The notes: generated by a model from the letters alone, not told the origin. A DNA stretch of 64,000 nt from Cyanobium usitatum str. Tous (GCF_963920485.1 NZ_OY986431.1:1178001-1242000); one strand, 5' to 3'; counted from the first letter of the stretch, positions 15,985 to 25,874 are shown. Translations and numbers: made by a program.

Positions 15985-17265
15985 ATGGCTTTGATCCAGC
16001 TGATCAGTGTGGGGTCGCGAGGCGATTTAGTGCCTTATCTGGCCTTGCTGCTTGAGCTGCAGCGCCTCGGCCACAGCGTCACCTTGATCGGCAGCACCAA
16101 TTTCGCCGATGCGGCCCGGAAGGCCGAGATTGCCTTTACCCCCTTGCCCGGTGATTTCCGCGACCTGCTGGGCTCCCCTGCCGGACTGGAGCTGATGCAG
16201 GGCAAGCCGGTGCGACTGGTGAACGATGCCCTGCTGCATCAGTGGCTGACCACCGCCCGAGAGGCCATCCGGGGGTGCGATCTGCTGCTGGTATCGCCGC
16301 TGGCGCTGTGGGCTTATCACCTCGCCGAAGCCGAGGGGTGTCGTTTCGCCGTGCTCAGCCCCATCCCGGTGGTGGCGACCGGGGCTTTTCCCTTTTTGAA
16401 GTTCCCGGCCCGCAAGCACTCCCCCGGCAGGTTGCAGCGTCGGCTGAACCGCCTCAGTTACCGAGCCTTCCGTCTGATCAAATGGCGCCAGGAATCCGGT
16501 GTGATCCAGGCCTTCCGCAGCCAGCAGCTGGGATTGCCGCAGTTGCCCTGGAGCGGGGCTGGGAAGCGGCGCGATGCCCCGCCCCAGTTGAAGGCGCCAC
16601 CGATTCTCCATCTGTTCAGCCGCCATGTACTGGAGCGTCCAGCGGATTGGCCCGCCCATGCTCAGATCACCGGCTACTGCTTCAACCCCACGTCGACAGC
16701 GGAGAGCTACAGCCCGCCTCTGGATCTGCAGCGCTTCCTCGAGGCCGGGCCACCTCCTTTTTATGCCGGTTTCGGCAGCATGATTCCGCACAATCCCGCG
16801 TCGTTGGGCGCGGTGCTGGTGGAAGCCGCACGGCTGGCGGGACAGCGCCTGATTCTCTCGCCGGGCTGGGGCCGGGTGGTGCCCTCTGCCGACCTTCCCG
16901 CCACGGTGTTTCTGTTGGAGGAGTGCCCCCACGACTGGCTGTTCCCGCAACTGCGTGGCGCCGTGCATCACGGCGGGGCCGGCACCACGGCCGCCACCCT
17001 GCGCAGTGGGATCCCCTCCACGGTGGTGGCTTTCTTCGCCGACCAGCCTGCCTGGGGCCGAACCCTGGAGGAACTCGGCGTCAGCCCTGCAACTCATCAC
17101 CACACCACGCTCACAGCCCTAGCCTTGGCGGAGTGCTTGCGGTCGATGGCGGAGATCCCCAGCTACCGCTGCAGGGCCGAGCAGCTCCGCGATCAGCTCG
17201 CTGCGGAGAATGGCCTCGCCACGGCGGTGGCGGCCTTGGAGACGCTCCTAGAACCCCAGCCATGA
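15985..17265 (+). CDS. GT1 family glycosyltransferase (MGT/UGT type)
   Basis: A 426-residue GT-B glycosyltransferase. It starts with the UGT-type N-terminus LISVGSRGDLVPYLALLLEL, and the donor-binding C-terminal domain has AVHHGGAGTTAATLRSGIPSTVVAFFADQ. It resembles the sterol/lipid/macrolide glycosyltransferases that use UDP or dTDP sugars. The acceptor is unknown; lipids, polyketides or carotenoids fit the neighbourhood. Its stop codon overlaps the start of the FMN reductase gene (ATGA), so the two are coupled. The 230 bases upstream hold no other gene that I can support. Confidence 0.88.
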   Translation: MALIQLISVGSRGDLVPYLALLLELQRLGHSVTLIGSTNFADAARKAEIAFTPLPGDFRDLLGSPAGLELMQGKPVRLVNDALLHQWLTTAREAIRGCDLLLVSPLALWAYHLAEAEGCRFAVLSPIPVVATGAFPFLKFPARKHSPGRLQRRLNRLSYRAFRLIKWRQESGVIQAFRSQQLGLPQLPWSGAGKRRDAPPQLKAPPILHLFSRHVLERPADWPAHAQITGYCFNPTSTAESYSPPLDLQRFLEAGPPPFYAGFGSMIPHNPASLGAVLVEAARLAGQRLILSPGWGRVVPSADLPATVFLLEECPHDWLFPQLRGAVHHGGAGTTAATLRSGIPSTVVAFFADQPAWGRTLEELGVSPATHHHTTLTALALAECLRSMAEIPSYRCRAEQLRDQLAAENGLATAVAALETLLEPQP

Positions 17266-17789
17266 CCATTCCAACACCGACAAATGTGCTGGTGATCGCC
17301 GCTAGCAACGGCCATAACCTCCAGCTGGCTGAGCGCTTCGCAGCGGCCGCCGGCCAACAGGGCCACAGCGCTGCTGTGCTCGATCTCACCACCATCGACC
17401 TGCCGCTGTTCACCCCGCGAGCCCAAGTCGCCGGCACACCGCCTGGCTTGGCGACGTTGGAGGCTCAGCTGGCTGCCGCTCCGCGCTGGGTGATCTGCTC
17501 GCCGGAATACAACGGCTCGATCCCGCCGGTGCTCACCAGCGCCATCGCCTGGCTGTCGGTGCAGGGCAGCGACTTCAGGGCCCTGTTCAACTGCCGCCCC
17601 GTGGTGCTCGCCACCCACTCCGGCGGCGCTGGCTATGGCGTGCTCACGGCCATGAGACTGCAGCTGGCCCATCTCGGTGCCCATGTGGTGGGCCGCCAGC
17701 TATCGAGCAACAGCGACCATCCCGCCCAGGACGACTCCATTGCTGATCTGATCACGCAACTTCACCAGCTCCATATCACCCAACCATGA
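17262..17789 (+). CDS. NAD(P)H-dependent FMN reductase-like flavoprotein
   Basis: A 175-residue flavodoxin-fold protein. VLVIAASNGHNLQLAERF is the N-terminal phosphate-binding loop of NADPH-dependent FMN reductases, and WVICSPEYNGSIPPVLTSAIAWLS is the family PEYN block. The ATG at 17262 overlaps the stop codon of the glycosyltransferase, so both products are probably made together. Such enzymes supply reduced flavin or reduce quinones and azo compounds. Confidence 0.87.
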   Translation: MTIPTPTNVLVIAASNGHNLQLAERFAAAAGQQGHSAAVLDLTTIDLPLFTPRAQVAGTPPGLATLEAQLAAAPRWVICSPEYNGSIPPVLTSAIAWLSVQGSDFRALFNCRPVVLATHSGGAGYGVLTAMRLQLAHLGAHVVGRQLSSNSDHPAQDDSIADLITQLHQLHITQP

Positions 17790-17874
17790 CCGCTAGTGAT
17801 GTTGAGGCTTGCCTCCCTGCTAATTGGTAACCATCACCGTGATGGCCTTGCCGGACTCAATAAGTAGTCAGGGT

Positions 17875-19410
17875 TCAGCTCACCAGCTCCAACTCCTCCA
17901 GTAATCGTCGTTGGGCCGCAGCGGGCACAAATCGGTGGGCCGCCATGGCGCCGCTCACGGCTACAGGCGGCACGCCAATTCCGGGGAACACGCCCGCACC
18001 GCAGAGCACCAAGCCTTTGATCGGGGTGCCGCCGCCGGGGAAGGCTCCGCGGTTGGCGGGCCAGGCGGGGCCATAGCTGCCCTGGTGCACCCGCAGAAAA
18101 TCGCGATGGCTGAGGGGGGTTCCCTGCAGCTCAAACACCACCCGCTCGCGCCAATCGGGCACCAGTTGATCGAAAACGCCATGGAACACACCGCAACGCT
18201 CGCGGCGCAGCTGCTCATAGGCGGGAGTGCCCCGCTCCAGATCCTTCCAGAGCTCCCAGGGTTCGTTGGCTGGCGTGTAGCCGTGCAGCACCTGGTGGCC
18301 AGGCGGCGCCAGGGAGGGATCCAGCCGCGACGGCATCGACAGCACCACCATGTTGCGCTCAGCCCTGATGCCCCGCTGCCAATCCCCCACCCACACATGG
18401 TGGATCGGCAGCTCGGCCAGGCCTTCAGCTTTGAAAGCCAGGTGCCAGTGCAGAAAACTGGGACAAGCCGGCGCAGCTAGAAGCTTCTGGCGCCAGCGCT
18501 CCGGGGCACTGCCCTTACCCAGTAGGGCGGCCGTATCCCATGGGCTGGCATTACTAATAACTCCGTGGCGGGCGTTCAGCCGTTCGCCGCTGACCAGGCG
18601 CACCCCCGTGGCTCGCCCCCCCGACAGTTCGATTTCAGCCACCGCCGCGCCCGTGCGCAGCTCGCCCCCATGGCGGCGGATGCCCCGCACCAAGGCGTCC
18701 ACCACGGCGGGGCTGCCACCTAACGGGTAGTCCAACCCCGCATCGGGCTCAAACCACTCGCCAAATAGGGTGGCCATGGCGGCTGCACTGGTCTGATCCG
18801 GCTCCAGTCCGGAGATCAGAAAACACAGCATCTCCACCCAATGGAGCAGGAAGGGATCACGCAGATGGCGGCGGGCAATAGGCCCAAAAGCTCCGCCCAG
18901 CGCTGCCAGCTGGCCCGCCTGGCCGATCAGCCCCAAACCCTGGCTGCCCAGAGTGGTGAGCAGGCCAGCGCCGGGGCGCAGGGCCAGCAGCGGCAGCGAT
19001 CCGGCGGCGCGGCACAACGGGGCCATGGCCACCAGAAAGTCCTGCCATTCAGCGGCAACCGCTGGCCCCCGCAGGCTGCGGAGCACCTCCAGAAATGGAT
19101 CCAAACCCACACCAACCCGAAGACTGCCCTCGGGCAACAGCAGGCCCCACTCCGAGTAGCGCACCACCGGCACGCTTTCGCCCACGGCCCGCAGCACCTG
19201 GGCCAGGGGGTTGGCACTAGGCCAGCGGCCCAGCCCGCTCCAAAGCGAAGGGCCAGACTCGAAGTGGAAGGGTCCCCGTCGAAAACCATGGGCGGCGCCG
19301 CCGGGCTGACTGTGGGCCTCCAGTACCTGCACCTCTAGCCCGTGACGCGAGGCGATGGCGGCGGCACAAAGGCCCCCCAGGCCACTGCCGATCACGATTA
19401 GATCCGGCAT
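17875..19410 (-). CDS. Phytoene desaturase/carotene isomerase-like FAD oxidoreductase
   Basis: A 511-residue protein of the CrtI/CrtISO superfamily. The FAD-binding start LIVIGSGLGGLCAAA and EAHSQPGGAAHGF follow the family pattern. Near the C-terminus GLVLCGAGVFPGIGVPPVAVSGAMAAH is the typical FAD-contact tail. It could act on a carotenoid, a related polyene, or an unrelated substrate, so I do not give a symbol. It diverges from a P450 remnant, and the adjacent glycosyltransferase and reductase point to lipid or pigment modification. Confidence 0.82.
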   Translation of the reverse strand: MPDLIVIGSGLGGLCAAAIASRHGLEVQVLEAHSQPGGAAHGFRRGPFHFESGPSLWSGLGRWPSANPLAQVLRAVGESVPVVRYSEWGLLLPEGSLRVGVGLDPFLEVLRSLRGPAVAAEWQDFLVAMAPLCRAAGSLPLLALRPGAGLLTTLGSQGLGLIGQAGQLAALGGAFGPIARRHLRDPFLLHWVEMLCFLISGLEPDQTSAAAMATLFGEWFEPDAGLDYPLGGSPAVVDALVRGIRRHGGELRTGAAVAEIELSGGRATGVRLVSGERLNARHGVISNASPWDTAALLGKGSAPERWRQKLLAAPACPSFLHWHLAFKAEGLAELPIHHVWVGDWQRGIRAERNMVVLSMPSRLDPSLAPPGHQVLHGYTPANEPWELWKDLERGTPAYEQLRRERCGVFHGVFDQLVPDWRERVVFELQGTPLSHRDFLRVHQGSYGPAWPANRGAFPGGGTPIKGLVLCGAGVFPGIGVPPVAVSGAMAAHRFVPAAAQRRLLEELELVS

Positions 19411-19498
19411 CGCCCCCCTAGCTCGCGGCCAACCATTAACGCGACCCTAGGGAGGGGAGATAGGCCTTGGGCTAGGGCCCACACCTACAGGGTCAGGC

Positions 19499-20151
19499 TT
19501 GGATGAATCCGGCCTTCCACTGGCTGACGACGACGTGGCTGAGCAGCTCCTGCTACTGCTGTTTGCCGGTTACGAAACCACTGACTCATCGTTGAGTTGC
19601 TTGCTGCTGGCCCTGCTCCAGCACCCCGAGCAACTCGCCTGGTTGCAGGAAGAACTCGACACCTTGTCTTGGCCAGCTGCAGATGGTGATGCTGTGAACG
19701 CCTTCGACACCTCAAGGGCTCCCCGTCTTGATGCGGTGGTGAAGGAGGTGTTGCGGCTCACCCCCCCGGTGGGGGGCTTTTTTCGCCGCACCCAACAGCC
19801 CATCGGCCTGGCTGGCGTGCTGGTGCCTGCCGATCGGGTGGTGCAGGTGAGCATCAGCGCTAGCCAGCTCCACGGCGCTGATCCTGATGATCTAGCGACT
19901 TTTCGGCCCCAGCGGCATCTCGACAACGACGAAACAATGACCCTGTTGCCCTTGGCGGCGGCGAACGGGTCTGCCTCGGCAAGGCGCTAGCGGAACTGGA
20001 AATCCGGCTGTTGGCTGTGGGGTTGCTCAAGCAGCTCACCCTGGAGTTGGAGCCGGATCAGGACCTATCACTCAGCATCATCCCCACCCCCTCTACCAAG
20101 GACGGCTTGCTGGTGCGTTCAAGCCGCAAACCATCTCAAGCCAGAGCCTGA
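19499..20151 (+). pseudogene. Cytochrome P450 remnant (5' truncated and frameshifted)
   Basis: The first frame starts around the P450 I helix (LLLLLFAGYETTDSSLS, the oxygen-binding A-G-x-E-T-T) and has EVLRLTPPV and FRRTQQPIG. It ends after LLPLAAANGS, one base before the haem motif. A one-base shift restores PFGGGERVCLGKALAELEIR, the haem-binding FxxGxxxCxG with its cysteine, and the frame then runs to a stop at 20149-20151. About half the protein, including helices A-H, is missing. The pattern resembles CYP120-type P450s. It is a non-functional relic, unless the shift is a sequencing error. Confidence 0.82.
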
Positions 20152-20177
20152 TAGATCGAGATAGGGCACCCAGCCAA

Positions 20178-20207
20178 TAAAAAAGCCCCCTCTGGCGAGG
20201 GAGCTTT
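20178..20207 (-). terminator. Rho-independent terminator of psbA
   Basis: On the minus strand, just downstream of the psbA stop, an AGCTCCCTC/GAGGGGGCT stem with a 4-base loop is followed by a T-run. The distance from the psbA stop codon is about 40 bases. A second short hairpin (CCCAGC/GCTGGG) lies at 20224-20239. Confidence 0.85.
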
Positions 20208-20249
20208 TGGGATTCCGTTATTACCCAGCCGTAGCTGGGCTGTTGACTA

Positions 20250-21329
20250 TCAACCGATTGCAGGTGCGGTCAGTGCCACGGGGGTGGCAGTAGCAGCAGC
20301 AAGGTCAAGCGGGAAGTTGTGAGCGTTGCGCTCGTGCATCACTTCCATACCCAGACCAGCGCGGTTCAGAACGTCGGCCCAGGTGTTCACCACACGGCCT
20401 TGGCCGTCGAGGATCGACTGGTTGAAGTTGAAACCGTTGAGGTTGAAGGCCATCGTGCTCACGCCAAGGGCGGTGAACCAGATGCCAACCACGGGCCAGG
20501 CAGCCAGGAAGAAGTGGAGGCTGCGGCTGTTGTTGAAGGAGGCGTATTGGAAGATCAGACGACCGAAGTAGCCGTGAGCAGCCACGATGTTGTAGGTCTC
20601 CTCTTCTTGGCCAAACTTGTAGCCGTAGTTCTGGCTCTCGCTCTCGGTGGTTTCACGAACCAGTGAAGAGGTAACGAGTGAACCGTGCATTGCAGAGAAC
20701 AGGCTGCCACCGAAGACACCAGCCACTCCCAGCATGTGGAAGGGGTGCATCAGGATGTTGTGCTCAGCCTGGAACACCAGCATGTAGTTGAAGGTGCCGG
20801 AGATGCCCAGGGGCATGGCGTCCGAGAAGGAGCCTTGACCGAAGGGATACACCAGGAACACAGCAGATGCTGCGGCCACAGGTGCGCTGTAGGCGACGCA
20901 GATCCAGGGGCGCATGCCCAAGCGGTAGGAAAGCTCCCACTCGCGGCCCATGTAGGCGTAGATGCCGATCAGGAAGTGGAAGACCACCAGCTGGAAAGGA
21001 CCACCGTTGTACAGCCACTCATCGAGGCTGGCGGCTTCCCAGATTGGGTAGAAGTGCAGGCCGATGGCGTTGCTGGAAGGAACAACAGCACCGGAGATGA
21101 TGTTGTTGCCGTACATCAGGGAGCCAGCTACGGGCTCACGGATGCCGTCGATGTCGACAGGGGGTGCGGCGATGAAGGCCACGATGAAGCAGATGGTGGC
21201 AGCCAGTAGGCAGGGGATCATCAGCACACCGAACCAGCCCACATAGAGGCGGTTGTTGGTGGAGGTGACCCAGTCGCAAAACTGATTCCACGCAGAAGCG
21301 CCTTGGCGCTGCTGAATAGTGGTTGTCAT
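20250..21329 (-). CDS. psbA: Photosystem II D1 protein, E130 form
   Basis: A 359-residue D1 protein of the photosystem II reaction centre. Cofactor ligand regions are intact, including [21 protein letters not shown] and [27 protein letters not shown], and the C-terminal processing region follows NFPLDLA. Residue 130 is Glu (GREWEL). In Synechococcus, Glu130 marks the high-light D1:2 form and Gln130 the D1:1 form. An in-frame ATG lies 162 bases farther upstream, but those codons belong to the leader; [20 protein letters not shown] is the standard start. A terminator follows. The gap to cysK is 424 bases. Confidence 0.98.
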   Translation of the reverse strand: MTTTIQQRQGASAWNQFCDWVTSTNNRLYVGWFGVLMIPCLLAATICFIVAFIAAPPVDIDGIREPVAGSLMYGNNIISGAVVPSSNAIGLHFYPIWEAASLDEWLYNGGPFQLVVFHFLIGIYAYMGREWELSYRLGMRPWICVAYSAPVAAASAVFLVYPFGQGSFSDAMPLGISGTFNYMLVFQAEHNILMHPFHMLGVAGVFGGSLFSAMHGSLVTSSLVRETTESESQNYGYKFGQEEETYNIVAAHGYFGRLIFQYASFNNSRSLHFFLAAWPVVGIWFTALGVSTMAFNLNGFNFNQSILDGQGRVVNTWADVLNRAGLGMEVMHERNAHNFPLDLAAATATPVALTAPAIG

Positions 21330-21753
21330 GAGAACGAGAAGAGGGTGTTCCAGAGGAACGGGTATGGAAGGTGGCAAGCCACCAGACGGAATCCCGTCAA
21401 GCGCAAGAACATTGCGCAACACAACTGTAACGGAAGATTGCAGCGTTGGTGAGAAGACTGGCCGGGCGGCGCCAAAGCCCTGCTGATGCATCCCATAAGC
21501 GGCGCTGATGTGGGTTAAGAGGTGCGCTTCTTAAGGGCTTGGCAACCAGGACGACCACAGACCCGAAATCAGATCAAGACCTCGATTAAGGATGGGGAAA
21601 AAGCCCATTTGGGTCTGATCGGGCTGGGTCATCTGGCTAATCGGCAGCTGGAAATCCTTCATCTGCAAAAAGGCCTGTAAAAACTGGCTAATTCCTGCTG
21701 TTCGCTCGGCCGAGCATCCCTATGGTGCGCCAAGAGAATGGCTCCCCCAAAGG
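21330..21753. other. Intergenic region between psbA and cysK
   Basis: This divergent spacer must hold both promoters and the psbA leader. A GTTACAGT element (minus strand, 21424-21431) lies about 95 bases before the psbA start and matches half of an HLR1-type site. I saw no tRNA, open frame or convincing -35/-10 pair, and no further structure. Confidence 0.5.
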
Positions 21754-22740
21754 ATGACGAGCATCTACGCCGACAACAGCCTCACCATCGGCAAAACCCC
21801 CCTGGTGCAGCTCAATCGGGTCACAGAGGGATGCAAGGCCCGCGTTCTGGCCAAGATTGAAGGCCGCAATCCTGCCTTTTCGGTGAAGTGCCGCATCGGT
21901 GCCGCCATGATTTGGCGCGCCGAGCAGGAGGGTCTGCTGGGGCCTGGCAAGGAGCTGGTGGAGCCCACCAGCGGCAATACCGGCATCGCTCTGGCTTTCG
22001 TAGCCGCCGCCAAGGGGATCCCCCTAACCCTGACGATGCCGGAAACCATGAGCCTGGAGCGCCGCAAGCTGCTCACGGCCTACGGCGCCCACCTCGTTCT
22101 CACTGAAGGCAGGATGGGCATGCCCGGCGCCATCGGCGCTGCCAAGGAAATGGCAGCCTCCGACCCCGACCGGTACGTCCTTCTGCAGCAGTTTTCCAAC
22201 CCGGCCAACCCCCAGATCCACCACGACACCACCGGCCCGGAGATCTGGACTGATACCGAAGGATCGGTGGATGTACTCGTGGCTGGAGTGGGCACCGGCG
22301 GCACCATCACTGGCGTCAGCCGTTACATCAAGGGCACCCTCGGTAAGCAGTTGGTGTCGGTGGCGGTGGAGCCCACCAACAGCCCAGTGATCAGCCAGGC
22401 CAAGGCGGGCCAGGAGCTCAAGCCCGGTCCCCACAAGATCCAGGGCATCGGCGCTGGCTTTGTGCCCGCAAACCTCGATCTAGGCCTGGTGGACCGGGTC
22501 GAAACCGTGAGCGACGAGGAGGCGGTGGCCATGGCCCGCCGGCTGATGAAGGAGGAGGGAATCCTGGCTGGCATCTCCTGTGGTGCCGCAGCCACGGCCG
22601 CCCTGCGGCTAGCCCGAGAGGAGACCTACGCCGGCAAAACCATCGTGGTGGTGCTGCCTGACTCCGGCGAGCGCTACTTGAGTTCAGTGCTGTTTGAAGG
22701 GGTGTTTGACGAGAAGGGGCTGGCCGCACCAGCTAGCTGA
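21754..22740 (+). CDS. cysK: Cysteine synthase A (O-acetylserine sulfhydrylase)
   Basis: A 328-residue PLP enzyme. The PLP lysine sits in SVKCRIG, where most homologues read SVKDRIG; the E. coli CysK-like form is [24 protein letters not shown] is the substrate-binding loop, and [15 protein letters not shown] and SGERYLS complete the pattern. It makes cysteine from O-acetylserine and sulfide. It is transcribed toward glutathione reductase and separated from it by 21 bases. Confidence 0.95.
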   Translation: MTSIYADNSLTIGKTPLVQLNRVTEGCKARVLAKIEGRNPAFSVKCRIGAAMIWRAEQEGLLGPGKELVEPTSGNTGIALAFVAAAKGIPLTLTMPETMSLERRKLLTAYGAHLVLTEGRMGMPGAIGAAKEMAASDPDRYVLLQQFSNPANPQIHHDTTGPEIWTDTEGSVDVLVAGVGTGGTITGVSRYIKGTLGKQLVSVAVEPTNSPVISQAKAGQELKPGPHKIQGIGAGFVPANLDLGLVDRVETVSDEEAVAMARRLMKEEGILAGISCGAAATAALRLAREETYAGKTIVVVLPDSGERYLSSVLFEGVFDEKGLAAPAS

Positions 22741-22761
22741 ACCCACCTTGGAGCTCCCTGC

Positions 22762-24105
22762 CTAGTTCGGCATGGTCACAAACTCCTCGGCAACCGAGGG
22801 GTGCAGGGCCATGGTGCGATCGAAGTCGGCCTTAGTGGCGCCCATACCGATGGCAATAGCTGCCATCTGAATAATTTCAGCGCTGTGCTCGCCCACCATG
22901 TGGCAGCCCAGCACCTTGCCGCTTTCCAGCTCCACAACCAACTTGAGCAATACCCTGGGCCCCCTGGCCGGCAAGGCCTGGCTCATTGGCCGGAAACGGG
23001 CCCGATGCACCCGCACGCCAGCTGGTCCGTGGCGCTGGATCGCCTCCTCTTCGGTGAGCCCCACAGTGGCCAACTCCGGCTGACTGAACACCGCACAGGC
23101 AACCAGGCTGTGGTCCACCTGGCGCGGGCTAGGGCCATAGACACTGTCAGCAAAGGCGCGTCCCTCATCAATGGCAACCGGGGTGAGGTTGATGCGGTCG
23201 GTGACATCGCCAACTGCATAAATGTGGGGCACGTTGGTGCGCTGCTCCCTATCAACCGGTATGCGATTGGCCTCAGTGGCGATAGCCGCTGCCTCAAGGC
23301 GCAGGCCCTCCAGGAAAGGCCGCCTTCCTGTGGCAAGCAACACCCCACCACAGGCAATGATTTCGCCGGTCTCGCTGTGGACGCTGAGGCTGCCGGCACT
23401 GCCGCTGATAGCTGCAGGACTGTGGGCAAAGCGAATCTCAATACCCTCCTGCTCCATGCCCTCTTGAACAGCCTTGGCAGCTTCAAGATCAAAGCCCCGC
23501 AGCAAATGATTGCCGCGTACCAGCTGGGTCACAGCCACGCCAAGGCCATTGAGGATGCAGGCGAACTCACAGGCGATGAAGCCAGCGCCCACCACCACAA
23601 CGCGCTCAGGCAGCTGCTCCAACAGAAACATCTCATCGCTAACCCAGCCCAGCTCTGCCCCTGGAATCGCTGGCCGCTGGGGCCGCCCTCCCACAGCGAT
23701 CAAGATGCGCTCGGCCCGCAGGCGGCGCTCGCCAACGGCAATGGTGTGACTGTCTTCAAAGCAGCCCCAGCCGCGCACAAGCTCTACCCCCGCTTTTTCA
23801 AGAAATCCAAGATGCAGCTGGTTGAGCCGATCCACCTCAGCGCGCACATTGGCCAGCAGGATGCTGGGGTTGGAGCGAATCCCCTCGATTTGCCAGCCAT
23901 AGCTGGCTGCATCGGCGAGCAGGTGTTTGTAGGCAGAGCCATAAACCAGCAACTTTTTGGGCACGCAGCCGCGGATCACGCAGGCGCCGCCCACCCGATC
24001 ACCCTCCACAATCGCCACCCGGGCGCCGTGGCCAGCGGCCCGTTTGGCAGCAGCTAGACCACCCGAGCCAGCACCAAGCACCACCAAGTCGAAGTGTTCG
24101 TTCAT
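22762..24105 (-). CDS. gor: Glutathione-disulfide reductase
   Basis: A 447-residue flavoenzyme of the glutathione reductase family. The FAD motif is VVLGAGSGGLAAAKRAA, the redox-active disulfide is CVIRGC in GACVIRGCVPKKLLVY, and the NADPH-binding domain carries VVVVGAGFIACEFACIL. The interface domain ends with HPSVAEEFVTM. It reduces GSSG to GSH with NADPH. It converges with cysK, so the pair combines cysteine synthesis and thiol redox upkeep. Confidence 0.93.
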   Translation of the reverse strand: MNEHFDLVVLGAGSGGLAAAKRAAGHGARVAIVEGDRVGGACVIRGCVPKKLLVYGSAYKHLLADAASYGWQIEGIRSNPSILLANVRAEVDRLNQLHLGFLEKAGVELVRGWGCFEDSHTIAVGERRLRAERILIAVGGRPQRPAIPGAELGWVSDEMFLLEQLPERVVVVGAGFIACEFACILNGLGVAVTQLVRGNHLLRGFDLEAAKAVQEGMEQEGIEIRFAHSPAAISGSAGSLSVHSETGEIIACGGVLLATGRRPFLEGLRLEAAAIATEANRIPVDREQRTNVPHIYAVGDVTDRINLTPVAIDEGRAFADSVYGPSPRQVDHSLVACAVFSQPELATVGLTEEEAIQRHGPAGVRVHRARFRPMSQALPARGPRVLLKLVVELESGKVLGCHMVGEHSAEIIQMAAIAIGMGATKADFDRTMALHPSVAEEFVTMPN

Positions 24106-24253
24106 GGGCTGGCAGCCAGTTGCTCAGTGCTTCCCATCTTCCCTGCTACCTGGACCAATGATGTCGCCACCTGAGCGGGGGTGGGCAAATAAGCTTGACT
24201 CACACGCACAGGGGCACGAATCAATGGCGGTTTTGCTTGTACAACTGCCCAAC

Positions 24254-24281
24254 TAAAAAGCCCGCAGCAGAACTGCGAGCT
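24254..24281 (-). terminator. Rho-independent terminator of amt
   Basis: On the minus strand, AGCTCGCAG and CTGCGGGCT form a 9-bp stem (one G-T wobble, 5-base loop) followed by a T-run, 44 bases after the amt stop codon. Confidence 0.85.
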
Positions 24282-24324
24282 GAATAGAGGATTTGAAAAC
24301 TAGCGTGAAATAAACAGCAGATAC

Positions 24325-25788
24325 TTACTTTGCCGAGGTGGCGAAGTCAGGATAAGCTTCCATTCCATGCTCACCGATGTCAAGGCCAATAACTTCTTCA
24401 CTCTCACTGACGCGAATGCCACCGAAGAGGGCTCCTATTACTGACCAGACTATCCAGGAGGAGACAATCGCGAAAACAGCAAAGGCTGCTGTCCCAATGA
24501 TTTGAATCCAAAGCTGACTGAAACCGTGGCCAGTAAGCAGACCTTTGTCCACATTGAACAAGCCCACGGCAAGGGTTGCCCAGATGCCGCATACACCGTG
24601 CACCGAGAAAGCACCAACGGGATCATCAATCTTGATGCTGTCGATGAAGGCCACCGAGAACACCACAATGATTCCTGAGATGAATCCAACTACCCAGGAG
24701 CCGGGCATGGAGAAGCCATCGCAACCTGCAGTAACTCCCACCAAACCGGCCAGAATGCCGTTGATGGTCATGGTGAGATCAGGCTTGCCCGGGCGCTTAT
24801 CTGGACCCATGCCAGGCAGCTGGGATGCCAGGGTTGCAGCGATAGCACCGCCTGCAGCACCAAGGGTTGTGGTCACGGCGATGTAGGGAACCTCAGGTGC
24901 CATGGCAAGCCAGGAACCGGGGTTAAAGCCGTACCAGCCAATCCAGAGGATCAGGCAGCCCAAGGTTGCAAGCGCCAGGTTGTGACCAGGGATGGCCTGG
25001 GGCTTGCCATCAACAAATTTGCCAATACGGGGGCCAAGCAGCATGGCTCCTATCAAGCCAGCCCAAGCACCAAAGGAGTGCACCACAGTTGAGCCAGCAA
25101 AGTCGATGAAACCGAGCTTGTTGAGCCAGCCTTCACCAACGTTCCACTGCCACGAACCAGAAATCGGATAAAGAACTCCGACCAAGATCAGCGAGAAGAT
25201 GACAAACTCGCCAAATTTGATCCGTTCGGCAACCAAACCTGAAACGATCGTGGCAGCAGTGCCGGCGAACGCAGCCTGGAAGAGAAAGTCAATGCTTGGC
25301 ACCAGACTGCCATTTGTAACCATCTCAGGCGTGACGGTTGGATCGAAGAACAAACCACCAAACTTGAACCAGCCTGGAATTACCCAGCTGGCGTTGTACA
25401 TGATCTTGTAGCCAATGAACCAGTAGGCCGTCACCGCCAAAGCGAAGACGATCAGGTTCTTAGCCAGAATGTTGACGGCATTCTTGGAACGACACATGCC
25501 GGCTTCCACCATGGCAAAGCCGGCGTTCATGAAGATCACCAGAACGGCGCAGATAAACAAGAACGAGTTATTGGCCAAGAAGGCCGGAGTGAGCTCGGGT
25601 AGCTCGGCGGCATGGGCCGCCAAATTGAATACGCCTAGGCCAAAAAGCGCCAAGGGCACGCAGGCCAGCCACACAAGGGTGCGGCTGTTGCTGAAACCTT
25701 TGATACTGCGGATCAGCATCATCGGGGCCTCGGTCAGACTCGCCTCTTGAAGGCGCTTGCGCCGGGGAGGGGTGGAAGCAATGGTCAT
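24325..25788 (-). CDS. amt: Ammonium transporter Amt
   Basis: A 487-residue channel protein with about 11 membrane helices. Family blocks are NAGFAMVEAGMCRSKNAVNIL, the central FAGSTVVHSFGAWAGLIGA with the twin-histidine pore, and DDPVGAFSVHGVCGIWATL with the second histidine. It moves ammonium across the cytoplasmic membrane. The N-terminal extension of about 22 residues before MMLIRS is basic and typical of picocyanobacterial Amt1. It diverges from the PII-like gene, a classic pairing, and has a terminator downstream. Confidence 0.95.
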   Translation of the reverse strand: MTIASTPPRRKRLQEASLTEAPMMLIRSIKGFSNSRTLVWLACVPLALFGLGVFNLAAHAAELPELTPAFLANNSFLFICAVLVIFMNAGFAMVEAGMCRSKNAVNILAKNLIVFALAVTAYWFIGYKIMYNASWVIPGWFKFGGLFFDPTVTPEMVTNGSLVPSIDFLFQAAFAGTAATIVSGLVAERIKFGEFVIFSLILVGVLYPISGSWQWNVGEGWLNKLGFIDFAGSTVVHSFGAWAGLIGAMLLGPRIGKFVDGKPQAIPGHNLALATLGCLILWIGWYGFNPGSWLAMAPEVPYIAVTTTLGAAGGAIAATLASQLPGMGPDKRPGKPDLTMTINGILAGLVGVTAGCDGFSMPGSWVVGFISGIIVVFSVAFIDSIKIDDPVGAFSVHGVCGIWATLAVGLFNVDKGLLTGHGFSQLWIQIIGTAAFAVFAIVSSWIVWSVIGALFGGIRVSESEEVIGLDIGEHGMEAYPDFATSAK

Positions 25789-25874
25789 GGGCAGATCAGA
25801 GGGACGGCTGCTCAGGTTGGGGATTGTCGAGATCCCATCGCCAAGAAGAATGAGTGTTCACCGTGGGATGGGAT

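Noticed and set aside
16027-17103. A 358-residue minus-strand frame opposite the glycosyltransferase
   Set aside because: It is low-complexity His/Gly/Gln-rich sequence caused by GC-rich codons of the real gene on the plus strand.
20319-21209. Plus-strand frames opposite psbA
   Set aside because: They are shadows of the highly conserved D1 gene.
21330-21491. N-terminal extension of D1
   Set aside because: D1 always starts close to MTTTIQQR; the upstream in-frame codons are the mRNA leader.
22801-24057. A 418-residue plus-strand frame opposite glutathione reductase
   Set aside because: It is a shadow of gor, which has all family motifs.
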